Assembly (NCBI GenBank): GCA_001897835.1
Contig: MKUN01000005.1
Span: 87,222 to 151,221 of the forward strand
Length of the DNA: 64,000 bases
Origin: Bacteroidetes bacterium 46-16
GTDB taxonomy: Bacteria > Bacteroidota > Bacteroidia > Chitinophagales > Chitinophagaceae
Reading direction: 5' to 3'
The notes under the pieces were generated by a model that did no database searches, was not told where the DNA came from, and saw only the letters and a list, made by a program, of their open reading frames with translations. Position 1 is the first letter of the stretch. Each line of letters opens with the position of its first letter. Both the position numbers and the translations under genes were made by a program. Positions 52,454 through 60,911 of the stretch are shown one piece after another.

Positions 52454-53203
52454 ATGTCACAAGCTACAGCTACTACAGCGCCTGAAACCAAAATGTGGGG
52501 AGGCGGACGTTCTCCTTTCAATGTGAGCTACGGAAAAATAATGATGTGGTTTTTCCTTTTGTCCGATAGCTTCACCTTCGGCGCGTTGCTGATCGCCTAC
52601 GGTACTACCCGCTTTTTTAGCGCAGTATGGCCCGACCCTAACCAGGTGTTCAAGTCATTCCCCTTTATGGGTGAGGCTAACCTGCCTCTGCTGTTTGTGA
52701 GCTTGATGACCTTTATACTTATCATGAGTTCGGTAACTATGGTGCTTGCGGTACACGCAGGGCATTATGGCGACAAGCAAGGTGTGATAAAGTGGATGCT
52801 TTGGACCATAGTAGGTGGCATATGCTTCCTGAGTTGCCAGGCATGGGAATGGACACACCTGCATAGCGAAGGCGGCTGGTGGGGCTCTTTTACTGATGCT
52901 TCTACACCCATATCAGCTTTCCACCATTTCTTCAGTCCGCATAAAGAGGCTGTACAGGCGGCACTACCGGCGCATGGTATGCAGGCCACGCACGACTTTT
53001 TTAATTACTTCTTTACCATCACCGGTTTCCATGGTGCGCACGTTACCAGTGGCGTGATATTTAATATCGTTATCCTTATCAATACGGTAAACGGTACTTA
53101 CGAGCGCCGCGGGCATTATGAAATGGTAGAAAAAGTAGGTCTTTACTGGCACTTCGTGGATCTTGTATGGGTATTCGTATTTACTTGCTTTTACCTGCTT
53201 TAA
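52454..53203 (+). CDS. ctaE: cytochrome c oxidase subunit III (second copy)
   Basis: A 249-residue membrane protein of the oxidase subunit III family. The helices lie at about 30-50 (KIMMWFFLLSDSFTFGALLIAYG), 80-105, 115-135, 180-200 and 225-247. HGAHVTSGVIFNIVILINTVNG and YWHFVDLVWVFVFTCFYL carry the conserved His, Glu/His and Trp residues of the family. An aromatic, His-rich loop (FHHFFSPHKEAVQAALPAHGMQATHDFFNYF) separates helices III and IV. It is in the ctaB operon, so it belongs with the previous protein to one caa3/cbb-like oxidase whose subunits I and II are elsewhere. Confidence 0.9.
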   Translation: MSQATATTAPETKMWGGGRSPFNVSYGKIMMWFFLLSDSFTFGALLIAYGTTRFFSAVWPDPNQVFKSFPFMGEANLPLLFVSLMTFILIMSSVTMVLAVHAGHYGDKQGVIKWMLWTIVGGICFLSCQAWEWTHLHSEGGWWGSFTDASTPISAFHHFFSPHKEAVQAALPAHGMQATHDFFNYFFTITGFHGAHVTSGVIFNIVILINTVNGTYERRGHYEMVEKVGLYWHFVDLVWVFVFTCFYLL

Positions 53204-53249
53204 TCCAAGAAAACAAAAATCGTTCACAACATAACTAACAATATAAAGA

Positions 53250-53666
53250 ATGTCTCAGCATCATAGCCAAAACGAAATACAGCACTATTACGAGGGCGAC
53301 CAGTCTAAGCTCTATTCCGGCATCATGCAGCATCATGGTGACATAAATTCTTCAGAAAGTAAGAAACAAGTGGGCAGGATATGGAAAGTATTCTGGATAC
53401 TGCTGGTAGTAACCGTAGTAGAGGTGATATTGGGTATGTTCTTCAGTCACCATATGCCCAAGGCACTGGTCGCATTTTTCTTCCTGGCGCTTACCCTGCT
53501 TAAAGCCGGTTACATCGTAGCTATCTTTATGCACCTTGGTGATGAGATAAAGAGCTTCCTGATAACGGTATTGATACCACTCACGCTGTTCATATGGTTT
53601 ATCATAGCCTTCCTTGCTGATGGTGGGTTCTGGTTGTTTATGAATAGTACTTCGCCAACAAGGTAA
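53250..53666 (+). CDS. cytochrome c oxidase subunit IV family protein
   Basis: A 138-residue protein with three membrane helices at about residues 44-66 (KVFWILLVVTVVEVILGMFFSH), 70-92 (LVAFFFLALTLLKAGYIVAIFMHLGDE) and 100-122 (FLITVLIPLTLFIWFIIAFLADGG). The YIVAIFMHLGDE motif is typical of the small CtaF/CyoD-like subunit IV that helps assemble the oxidase. It begins with a hydrophilic His-rich segment (HHSQNEIQHYYEGD). It follows subunit III in the same operon. Confidence 0.88.
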   Translation: MSQHHSQNEIQHYYEGDQSKLYSGIMQHHGDINSSESKKQVGRIWKVFWILLVVTVVEVILGMFFSHHMPKALVAFFFLALTLLKAGYIVAIFMHLGDEIKSFLITVLIPLTLFIWFIIAFLADGGFWLFMNSTSPTR

Positions 53667-53698
53667 GATCTTCTTATCTTTACGGCATCTTTTAAAAA

Positions 53699-54391
53699 AT
53701 GGCCAGGAAAAATTCAAAACGATACATAATTGGACTAGCGGTAGCACTTTTGCTACCGCTTTCTGTTTTTTACATTACCCGGAAGTTTGCCGTAGGTGTT
53801 GTAAAGCTGCCTAAATATTATATAATTGACAGGATAGACAGCCAGCAGGTGAGTGGAAGCATGAAATATGATACGGTATTTCATAAGGTTGCTGACCTGC
53901 AACTGACCAATCAATTAGGCAAGATGGTATCGGTCAATAATGATCTTAAGGGTAAGATAGTGGTCGTTGATTTTTTCTTTAGCCATTGCACTTCAACCTG
54001 TCCAAAGCAAACCCGCAATATGGCCATGCTGCAAAAGGCATTCAAAAAAAATGATACTGCTGTGCAGTTTGTCTCGATCACTGTTGACCCCGTACGGGAT
54101 TCCTTCCCCGCATTACGTGATTATGCCGATAAATATGAAGCGAACCATGATCACTGGTGGTTCCTGACTGGTGATAAGCGGGATATCTATGATTATGCCC
54201 GCAACCAGCTACACTTGTCGGTGCAGCCGGGTGATGGGGGGGCAGATGATTTCATACATACTGAAAAATTTGTACTGCTGGACCAGTACCGATACATTCG
54301 CGGCTATTATGATGGCACAGACGGTGCCGAAATGAAACGCTGCTCCGATGACATCGTATTGCTGCTGTTTGAAAATAAGCACAGGGAATAA
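53699..54391 (+). CDS. SCO1/SenC family copper-chaperone-like protein
   Basis: A 230-residue thioredoxin-fold protein anchored by an N-terminal helix (residues 8-26). Copper ligands are Cys97 and Cys101 in FFFSHCTSTCPKQT, with the conserved His in FIHTEKFVLLD near residue 189. SCO proteins deliver copper to the CuA site of cytochrome oxidase subunit II. It lies in the oxidase operon, in line with that role. The length is typical for bacterial members. Confidence 0.93.
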   Translation: MARKNSKRYIIGLAVALLLPLSVFYITRKFAVGVVKLPKYYIIDRIDSQQVSGSMKYDTVFHKVADLQLTNQLGKMVSVNNDLKGKIVVVDFFFSHCTSTCPKQTRNMAMLQKAFKKNDTAVQFVSITVDPVRDSFPALRDYADKYEANHDHWWFLTGDKRDIYDYARNQLHLSVQPGDGGADDFIHTEKFVLLDQYRYIRGYYDGTDGAEMKRCSDDIVLLLFENKHRE

Positions 54392-54423
54392 CGATATTTT
54401 TTGAGAATCTTGAACTAACGGAT

Positions 54424-54975
54424 ATGCTTACTCCTTTTATTACCAAAAATGATCCAAGGGCACGTTTACTGATCATAACGGTGTCCTTCGTAGTATTTGC
54501 AGCGGTAGCTGTTTTATCGAAGGTGAAACTTACATTACACCTGGGCTTTGATATACATTTGTTCGCATTGTTCAACGCCATTATCAATTCCATTGTATCA
54601 GTTTTGCTGGTGTGGGCTTATATAGCGGTGCGGCAGAAAAATTATCTTACTCATAAGCGGCTTATGCTTATAGCTATAGGGCTTTCGGTTACCTTTCTTA
54701 TATTTTATATCAGTCATCACCTGCTTACGGACGAGACCAAGTTTGGCGGTGAGGGGCCTATCCGCTATTTCTATTACGCTATCCTGGCCACCCATATTGT
54801 GCTGGCGGCGGTGATCCTCCCGTTCATTCTATTTACTGCTTATCATTCCGCAACCGGTGAATATGGCAAGCATAAAAAGCTGGCCCGTTATACCTGGCCC
54901 CTGTGGCTTTATGTAAGTATTACAGGTGTGCTGGTCTATATCATGATATCGCCTTATTACGTACCTCAATTATAA
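54424..54975 (+). CDS. DUF420 family membrane protein
   Basis: A 183-residue protein with five predicted membrane helices and many conserved His residues (HLGFDIHLFALFNAIINSIVS, ITHKRLMLIAIG-like TYLTHKRLMLIAIGLSVTF, FYISHHL, FYYAILATHIVLAAVILPF, RYTWPLWLYVSITGVLVYIMI). This matches DUF420/YozB, repeatedly encoded with cytochrome oxidase genes and linked to their assembly in Firmicutes (CtaM-like). It is the last gene of the oxidase operon; a strong terminator follows. Confidence 0.88.
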   Translation: MLTPFITKNDPRARLLIITVSFVVFAAVAVLSKVKLTLHLGFDIHLFALFNAIINSIVSVLLVWAYIAVRQKNYLTHKRLMLIAIGLSVTFLIFYISHHLLTDETKFGGEGPIRYFYYAILATHIVLAAVILPFILFTAYHSATGEYGKHKKLARYTWPLWLYVSITGVLVYIMISPYYVPQL

Positions 54976-54990
54976 AACAGAGGTTCTTAT

Positions 54991-55033
54991 AAAGAGAATG
55001 GCCCCGCAATAAGCGGGGCCATTCTCTTTATTG
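54991..55033. terminator. bidirectional intrinsic terminator
   Basis: A perfect 17-bp stem (54991-55007 with 55013-55029) with an AATAA loop, flanked by A/T residues, lies between the convergent oxidase operon and T9SS protein gene. Confidence 0.92.
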
Positions 55034-55045
55034 AGGAAGCGATTA

Positions 55046-57691
55046 TTATTGCTTCGTTATTTTAATTGTTTGTGTCCTTTCGTCATCACTATATTTCACG
55101 AGGTAGAAGCCTTTAGCCAGTGAGCTGAGGTCTGCTATGGCTTTATCATTAGCCATAGGCACTTCAACTATGGTACGGCCGGTAATATCTGTAACTGATA
55201 TCATGCTATGAGCAGCCTGCCTGCCATATACCTGTACAGTGACTTTATCCTGTACGGGGTTGGGGTAGGCTACGACAGAGAAATCGTCCGGTTGTACTTG
55301 TTTCAGGTTGAGCGGAACATTACCAGTGTGTATATAGAAGCCGCTAAACCCGGTAACCGGGAATATAAGCTGCCACCATTGGTGTACAGGATCCCAGCTT
55401 ACTGCAGGGTTAATAACTGTGTATGTGCCTGCAGAATAATTGCCGGGTTCAGTGCCTGTACCGTGGAATTGGGTGACCCTGATATTCCCCGTCTGTATGT
55501 AATTGGTAGGCATCAACGGCAGGCCCATAGTATCGGCCACAGCATTATATGCATCAAACTCGCTCTGGTAAGCATAAAGTGTAATGAAGCCAGTAGCCTC
55601 AGTTGCATTATTTGCAGGCTCTATATCGAAGTGGCGCTGTAAATAAGGCTGACCATTATACACCATTACATCGGGGTCGATGGTGACCGTTACGTTTGTA
55701 TTGCCATCTACAGGGTTTTGCCATTGAGGCTCAATCGCAACCATAAGATTACAATTGGCATCCCGCACCAGGTTATTGCTATAGCCTGCTATCAACTGGC
55801 TTTTGCTTACACTATTGCCCAGGGAACCGGATAGGTATGGGCTGGCCGAGAAAGTAGTGATAGAAATATTGTTACTGGTCACAGTATCAGGAATGGCGCA
55901 GGTAGCATTGCTGACCATAGTACAGCTTATTACATTGCCATTTGTCAATGTGGTGCTTGTATAGGTGTTTTGGTCTGTACCCACATTTGTCAGGTTGTTG
56001 TGCCACATATAAACAGGTGCATCGCCCTGGTCTGTTCCAGTAGCCGTGAAGGTAACTGCTGACCCGGAACAAATGTTACTACCGGGATCAGCGGTGATTG
56101 TTACTGTGGGTACTACAACGGGGATGATAGTGACCGTAATGCTGTTACTGCTAACAACTGCCGGCGGAACGCAAGGATTGCTGCTGGTAAGGTCGCAACT
56201 GATCACATCTCCATCAATGAGCGTGTTATCAGTATATGTTGCTGTATTACCACCTACAGGGTTGCCGTTCTTCATCCATTGGTACGTGGGCGTAGGCCCG
56301 CCATACTGAACGGTGCTGCTGAACACCATAGGTTGACCCGCACAACCTGTATCACTTGGCGTACTGATATTAATCGTTGCTGCCAGTGGTGGTGTTATGG
56401 TCATTGTAATATCATTGCTGGCGGCGGTTGTTGGTGTAGCGCAGGGTGCATTGCTTGTCAGTGTACATGCTACAACGTCACCGTCATTGAGTGCATTGCT
56501 GGAATATGTGGAAAGATTACCTACCGGATTACCATTTACGGTCCATTGATAAGATGGGGCAGGGCCGCCATTCGTTAATGTAGCAGTAAAGGTGACGTTG
56601 GTGCCCACGCAGACATTATTCCCCGGGGAAGCGGAGATCGATATTGTTGGTGTTACCAGTGCATTGATGGTCAGGTCGGTTCCGTTATCTGCGCCGATCA
56701 ATGCCACATTGCTTGATGTGGTCCTGATGCGATAGCCTGTTCCTGGAGGCTGTGCCACTGGAATAGTGCAGTTGATGGTGCCACTGGTAGCAGTACTTGC
56801 GAGTGAACCAATAACGGTCGGTGTGGCAAAAGAGCCGGTAGCATCGCTAAGCTCCACATTGAACACATTGCCTGCATTGAGCGTAAGGCCTGTAGAACTG
56901 TAATCGATGGATAAAGCATCGCCTGCGCACCATGGGGAGCCTGTAACTGTAGTAGTTAGGGTGGAAAGCGGGAAATTATTTACGTAGAAAAATATGTTTT
57001 CCCATAAGTTGGTACTTTGAGGGCTGGGACTCCAGAAATTGGGCTGTGTGCAGCCGCCAAAGAACACCACGCCATTACCCCATAATTTATAACATAAAAC
57101 AGAGCGCTGGTTTGCAGCGAAGGCCTGGTCGTATAACAGGCTGGTAAGACCAGTACCCGTAATATAGGCATGAGCAAAAGCGCTACCCGTATAAGTAGTT
57201 GCTGTTGGCAGCATAGGTCCTAGGAATATATCATTTGTCGGAACAGTAGTGGTAACACTATTGGCATATGAAGGGTAATTTAATTGGGTGCTGCTAAATC
57301 CCCATGTCTGGTTAGTACCATAATTGGGTGCTGCATTCATAAATAAGCGCCCGCCATTACTTACCCAATTCTCTATCGTTGTGATATTGGCATTGATAAA
57401 GTTGGGCATATTGCTGTTGCCATCGCTGCCTTCAAGCATTACAAAAGTGGTAGTGGGTGCAAATATGGTTGCCGCCGGTGTACTGGTACTGCCTAATGTC
57501 CAGCCGCCGGCCCCAAAAACTGCTGTCATACAGGTTTGGTTCGTGGTTTGGCCCCATGGGTTATTGTCCTGCACATAATATGCACCTGCTGATGCATTAT
57601 AATGCGGTAACAAGGATAAAAGCAGTAAAGTAAAGAGCTTCATCCTGAACGATGCAGATCTGTTTTTAGAAAAGTAAAATTTAGTTACCAT
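55046..57691 (-). CDS. large T9SS surface protein with PKD/Ig-like repeats
   Basis: An 881-residue exported protein. The first 35 residues form a signal peptide (an ATG at 57643 is an alternative). Residues about 36-240 are an unidentified domain with NGGRLFMNAAPNYG and GNGVVFFGGC, which resembles a class I amidotransferase or ThuA-like fold. Three Ig/PKD-like repeats of about 85 residues follow (ISASPGNNVCVG, INISTPSDTGCAG, ITADPGSNICSG, each with YQWxxNGNPVG or MWHNN). A 250-residue shared domain and a Por tail (VAYPNPVQDKVTVQ to KITKQ) end it. It is a paralogue of the next gene. The likely role is adhesion or surface binding. Confidence 0.85.
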   Translation of the reverse strand: MVTKFYFSKNRSASFRMKLFTLLLLSLLPHYNASAGAYYVQDNNPWGQTTNQTCMTAVFGAGGWTLGSTSTPAATIFAPTTTFVMLEGSDGNSNMPNFINANITTIENWVSNGGRLFMNAAPNYGTNQTWGFSSTQLNYPSYANSVTTTVPTNDIFLGPMLPTATTYTGSAFAHAYITGTGLTSLLYDQAFAANQRSVLCYKLWGNGVVFFGGCTQPNFWSPSPQSTNLWENIFFYVNNFPLSTLTTTVTGSPWCAGDALSIDYSSTGLTLNAGNVFNVELSDATGSFATPTVIGSLASTATSGTINCTIPVAQPPGTGYRIRTTSSNVALIGADNGTDLTINALVTPTISISASPGNNVCVGTNVTFTATLTNGGPAPSYQWTVNGNPVGNLSTYSSNALNDGDVVACTLTSNAPCATPTTAASNDITMTITPPLAATINISTPSDTGCAGQPMVFSSTVQYGGPTPTYQWMKNGNPVGGNTATYTDNTLIDGDVISCDLTSSNPCVPPAVVSSNSITVTIIPVVVPTVTITADPGSNICSGSAVTFTATGTDQGDAPVYMWHNNLTNVGTDQNTYTSTTLTNGNVISCTMVSNATCAIPDTVTSNNISITTFSASPYLSGSLGNSVSKSQLIAGYSNNLVRDANCNLMVAIEPQWQNPVDGNTNVTVTIDPDVMVYNGQPYLQRHFDIEPANNATEATGFITLYAYQSEFDAYNAVADTMGLPLMPTNYIQTGNIRVTQFHGTGTEPGNYSAGTYTVINPAVSWDPVHQWWQLIFPVTGFSGFYIHTGNVPLNLKQVQPDDFSVVAYPNPVQDKVTVQVYGRQAAHSMISVTDITGRTIVEVPMANDKAIADLSSLAKGFYLVKYSDDERTQTIKITKQ

Positions 57692-57930
57692 ATACAGTTT
57701 GTTTAATTATTATTGCCTAAATGAAATTTTAATCCAATTTTATAACTACTCACCAGGTAATATAAGGATAATTTAATTTTAAGTATAGGTTTAAATTTAG
57801 GAACATTATTCGGTTTGGATAAATTGAAAATTAATACAACTATATACCTTTTTTAGTTAGTTACATATAGGTTCAGTTAGTGTTTAATTTATTTTTGTAA
57901 TGCAAGCGCCTGCCCTTCAGGGGAATAAAG

Positions 57931-57960
57931 AAAATGAGGGGCCGTCAGGCCCCTCATTTT
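57931..57960 (-). terminator. intrinsic terminator of the glycine-rich T9SS protein gene
   Basis: A perfect 13-bp stem (57931-57943 with 57948-57960) and GTCA loop; on the minus strand the end is TTTTCTTTATT. It lies 22 bp past the stop at 57983. Confidence 0.8.
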
Positions 57961-57982
57961 CTTTCAAAAAAGTTATTACTTT

Positions 57983-60649
57983 TTATTGTTTTGTGATCTT
58001 CAATGTTTCTGATCTGTTGTCGTCGCTATATTTCACCAGGTAGAAACCTTTAGCGAGTGAACTGATATCCGCTATGGCCTTATCGTTTGTCATTGATACC
58101 GTTACAATGGTTCTGCCAGTGATATCCGTAATAGATATTTTACTGTTATTGCCCCTTGGACCAAATACCTGTACGGTAACCTTATCCTGTACAGGGTTAG
58201 GATACGCAACTACGGAGAAATCATCAGGCTGTACCTGCTTCAGGTTGAGCGGGAAATTACCGGTGTGGATGTAGAAACCACTAAACCCTGTTACAGGGAA
58301 TACCAGTTGCCACCAGTGGTGAGCGGTATCCCAGCTTACTGCAGGATTGATGATTGTGTATGTGCCTGCTGAATAGTTACCGGGTTGTGTACCTGTACCA
58401 TGGAACTGGGTCACTCTTATGTTGCCTGTGTGGATAAAATCAATAGGCATCAAAGGTAATCCCATGGTATCTGCAACTGCATTGTATGCATCAAATTCGC
58501 TTTGATAAGCGTAAAGAGTAACAAAGCCCGTGCCTGTAGAGGCATTGTTTGATGGTTCTATGTCAAAGTGGCGCTGTAAATAAGGTTGCCCATTATAGAC
58601 CTGTATATCCGGGTCTATGGTCACTTTAACATCAGTGCTGCCATATACCGGGTTTTGCCATTGAGGCTCTATGGTAACCATTAAGTCACAGTTAGCATCG
58701 CGGATAACATTTTTCACATAACCTGTAACCGAGTAATTCTTAGTAATGGTATTGCCGATACTACCGGAAAGGAAAGGACTGGCAGCAAATGTGGTAATAG
58801 TTACTGTATTACTTGTCAATGTAGAAGGAATAGCACAAACAGCATCGCTGGTCATGATACACCTGATCACATCTCCTGCCACCAGGTTCAGTGCAGTATA
58901 AGTGGATTGATCGGCGCCTACTATATCTACGTAATTCTTTTGCCATTGATAAGTAGGTGAAGGGCCTGTATTGGTTGCAACAGCTGAGAAGTTTACCGGC
59001 GAACCTGCACAAATATTGCTATCTGGGTCAGGCACAACCATTAGTGTAGGTGTAACGGGGGGCACCATTGTCATTGTAATGGCGTTACTGGTATCGACAG
59101 TCACCTGAACACAGGGATCGTTACTGGTAAGTACGCAATAAATAACATCACCGGTATTAAGGCCGGCATCTACATAAGTAGATGAGTTGCTGCCAACCAC
59201 TACATTGTTTTTTATCCATTTGTAAACCGGAGTAGGACCACCACTGGTAATAGTACTATTAAAGGTTACGGGCAAACCTGTACATGCAGTTTCGCCCGGA
59301 TTGGCAGTGATATCTATAGTAGGATTGCTGCCATAAGTTACACTTACAATGAATGTACTTGAATCGGCATTGCCATTGGAGCTTACCGCTTTGTATTTTA
59401 CGGTAGTTATGCCGGCATTAAAATAAGTGCCGCTAGCATCGTTAACACCGTTACCGGTAGTTGCACCAGATAATGTATAGGTAATTACCGGGCATGCAGC
59501 GTTATTAACCGTAGGGGCAATATTGTTTACAATGTTGGTGCAGGCGTATACGTCTGCAGGACAAGTAACTATTGGATGAGAAGTGTCAATAACTGTAACG
59601 GTAAAAGAACAGGTTGCATAGTTACCAAGACCATCGTCCACCTGGTATGTTTCTGTAGTGGTTCCTATCGGGAAAGTTGACCCTGGAGGTAAACCTGCTA
59701 TTAAAGTAGTGGTTGCATTGCCACCCGAGATGACCACCTGGCCATTACCTGTATTTCCCACAGAATTATTCTGGTTAGTACCTGAATTAAAGGAACCGCC
59801 GCCGCCGCCATTGCCGGGGAAGTGGTATGAACCACCACCGCCACCGTAGCCGCCGCCACCGCCGCCGCCGGCATTGCCGCCGCCGCCGCCGCCGCCATAG
59901 CCACCGTTACCACCTGTGCACGGTGCACCACCTGCACCACCATTGAGGAATGCAAGGCCGGGACCACCGCAGGACCCTAAGGCACCATCGGTATTGAAAC
60001 CACCACCATTACCAGCATGAGGCGGGCCGCCTGGTGCATTGGTGGCACCGTTTCCGTTGATACCGCCAACACCATATAAGGTAAGGTACGCCGGGCTATA
60101 ACCATCTACACCGTTGTTAGTGGTAACTGCATCCATGCCTATGGTTGGAGCACAAATATTGCCGCCGCCACCACCCGCTACAATCAGGGGCGTATTGGTG
60201 CTGGTAGTAACAAAAGAGCCACCACCACCACCTGCACCAAACCATGTGCCGCATACGGTGAAGTTAGTAGTGCCCTGGCCGCCTACTAATATTTTAAGCA
60301 CGTCGCCGGGAGTAACGGTAACAGTTCCTTCCATTATAGCTCCGAGGCCGCCAACATTACCTCCCTGGCCGCCTTTGGCCGTGATGGTAAGAGATGTAAC
60401 TGCAGGAGGCACAGTATAGTTTTGCATACTACCTGTGTAGTTAAAAGTTTGTGCTCCACATGGGTTAATACCCACTGGTGCAACAAAGTTCACTACTGCA
60501 CCACATGTATTCGGATCATTACTTGTGGTAATGTTCCCGATACAAGTAATAGATGGACATTGCGCAAATGCATTGTTCATGATACACATCGCAAGGATGA
60601 CAAAGAACATCCGCCTGAGTGTGTAGATTTTCTTGAATAGGACTACCAT
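57983..60649 (-). CDS. large T9SS surface protein with Gly-rich, HYR and PKD-like domains
   Basis: An 888-residue exported protein. A signal peptide ends in NAFAQ (about residue 30). Residues about 30-60 have the CPSITC motif of an HYR-like start. From about 65 to 320 a glycine-rich beta domain begins YTVPPAVTSLTITAKGGQGG and contains long Gly runs. An HYR-type domain then has VTCPADVYACTNIV. Two PKD-like repeats (ANPGETACTG, VPDPDSNICAG) follow. The last 250 residues nearly match those of the gene at 55.0 kb and end in a Por tail (YPNPVQDKVTVQVFG, LKITKQ). Probably a surface matrix or adhesive protein. Confidence 0.85.
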   Translation of the reverse strand: MVVLFKKIYTLRRMFFVILAMCIMNNAFAQCPSITCIGNITTSNDPNTCGAVVNFVAPVGINPCGAQTFNYTGSMQNYTVPPAVTSLTITAKGGQGGNVGGLGAIMEGTVTVTPGDVLKILVGGQGTTNFTVCGTWFGAGGGGGSFVTTSTNTPLIVAGGGGGNICAPTIGMDAVTTNNGVDGYSPAYLTLYGVGGINGNGATNAPGGPPHAGNGGGFNTDGALGSCGGPGLAFLNGGAGGAPCTGGNGGYGGGGGGGNAGGGGGGGYGGGGGSYHFPGNGGGGGSFNSGTNQNNSVGNTGNGQVVISGGNATTTLIAGLPPGSTFPIGTTTETYQVDDGLGNYATCSFTVTVIDTSHPIVTCPADVYACTNIVNNIAPTVNNAACPVITYTLSGATTGNGVNDASGTYFNAGITTVKYKAVSSNGNADSSTFIVSVTYGSNPTIDITANPGETACTGLPVTFNSTITSGGPTPVYKWIKNNVVVGSNSSTYVDAGLNTGDVIYCVLTSNDPCVQVTVDTSNAITMTMVPPVTPTLMVVPDPDSNICAGSPVNFSAVATNTGPSPTYQWQKNYVDIVGADQSTYTALNLVAGDVIRCIMTSDAVCAIPSTLTSNTVTITTFAASPFLSGSIGNTITKNYSVTGYVKNVIRDANCDLMVTIEPQWQNPVYGSTDVKVTIDPDIQVYNGQPYLQRHFDIEPSNNASTGTGFVTLYAYQSEFDAYNAVADTMGLPLMPIDFIHTGNIRVTQFHGTGTQPGNYSAGTYTIINPAVSWDTAHHWWQLVFPVTGFSGFYIHTGNFPLNLKQVQPDDFSVVAYPNPVQDKVTVQVFGPRGNNSKISITDITGRTIVTVSMTNDKAIADISSLAKGFYLVKYSDDNRSETLKITKQ

Positions 60650-60858
60650 TTTAATTTAAGAGGTTGGTTAAAAAAACTATCATAATTGTATGTTAAATTA
60701 AGATATAGTTTTCGCAAATCAAAAAAAAAGATGATTTATTTATTTTGTGCTGGCTGTTCTGGTAAAAATTAACTGCTAAAAAAGGTGTTTTTTTAAAATG
60801 TTTTGTGGTTCCCCCCATATAATTTATTACTGCTTTTTGTCAATAGGAATCCCGGAAA

Positions 60859-60892
60859 AAAATACCCCGATGATCATCATCGGGGTATTTTT
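60859..60892 (-). terminator. intrinsic terminator of the SprB-like gene
   Basis: A 14-bp palindrome, AAATACCCCGATGA/TCATCGGGGTATTT, with a 3-nt loop and T/A-rich flanks, sits 20 bp after the stop at 60912. Confidence 0.85.
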
Positions 60893-60911
60893 GAAAAAGG
60901 ATTAATGACTG

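Noticed and set aside
59701..59967. Open frames in the Gly-rich stretch of the T9SS protein gene
   Set aside because: They arise from GC-rich repeats (GGC/GCC codons) read in other frames; the minus-strand T9SS protein is the coherent gene.
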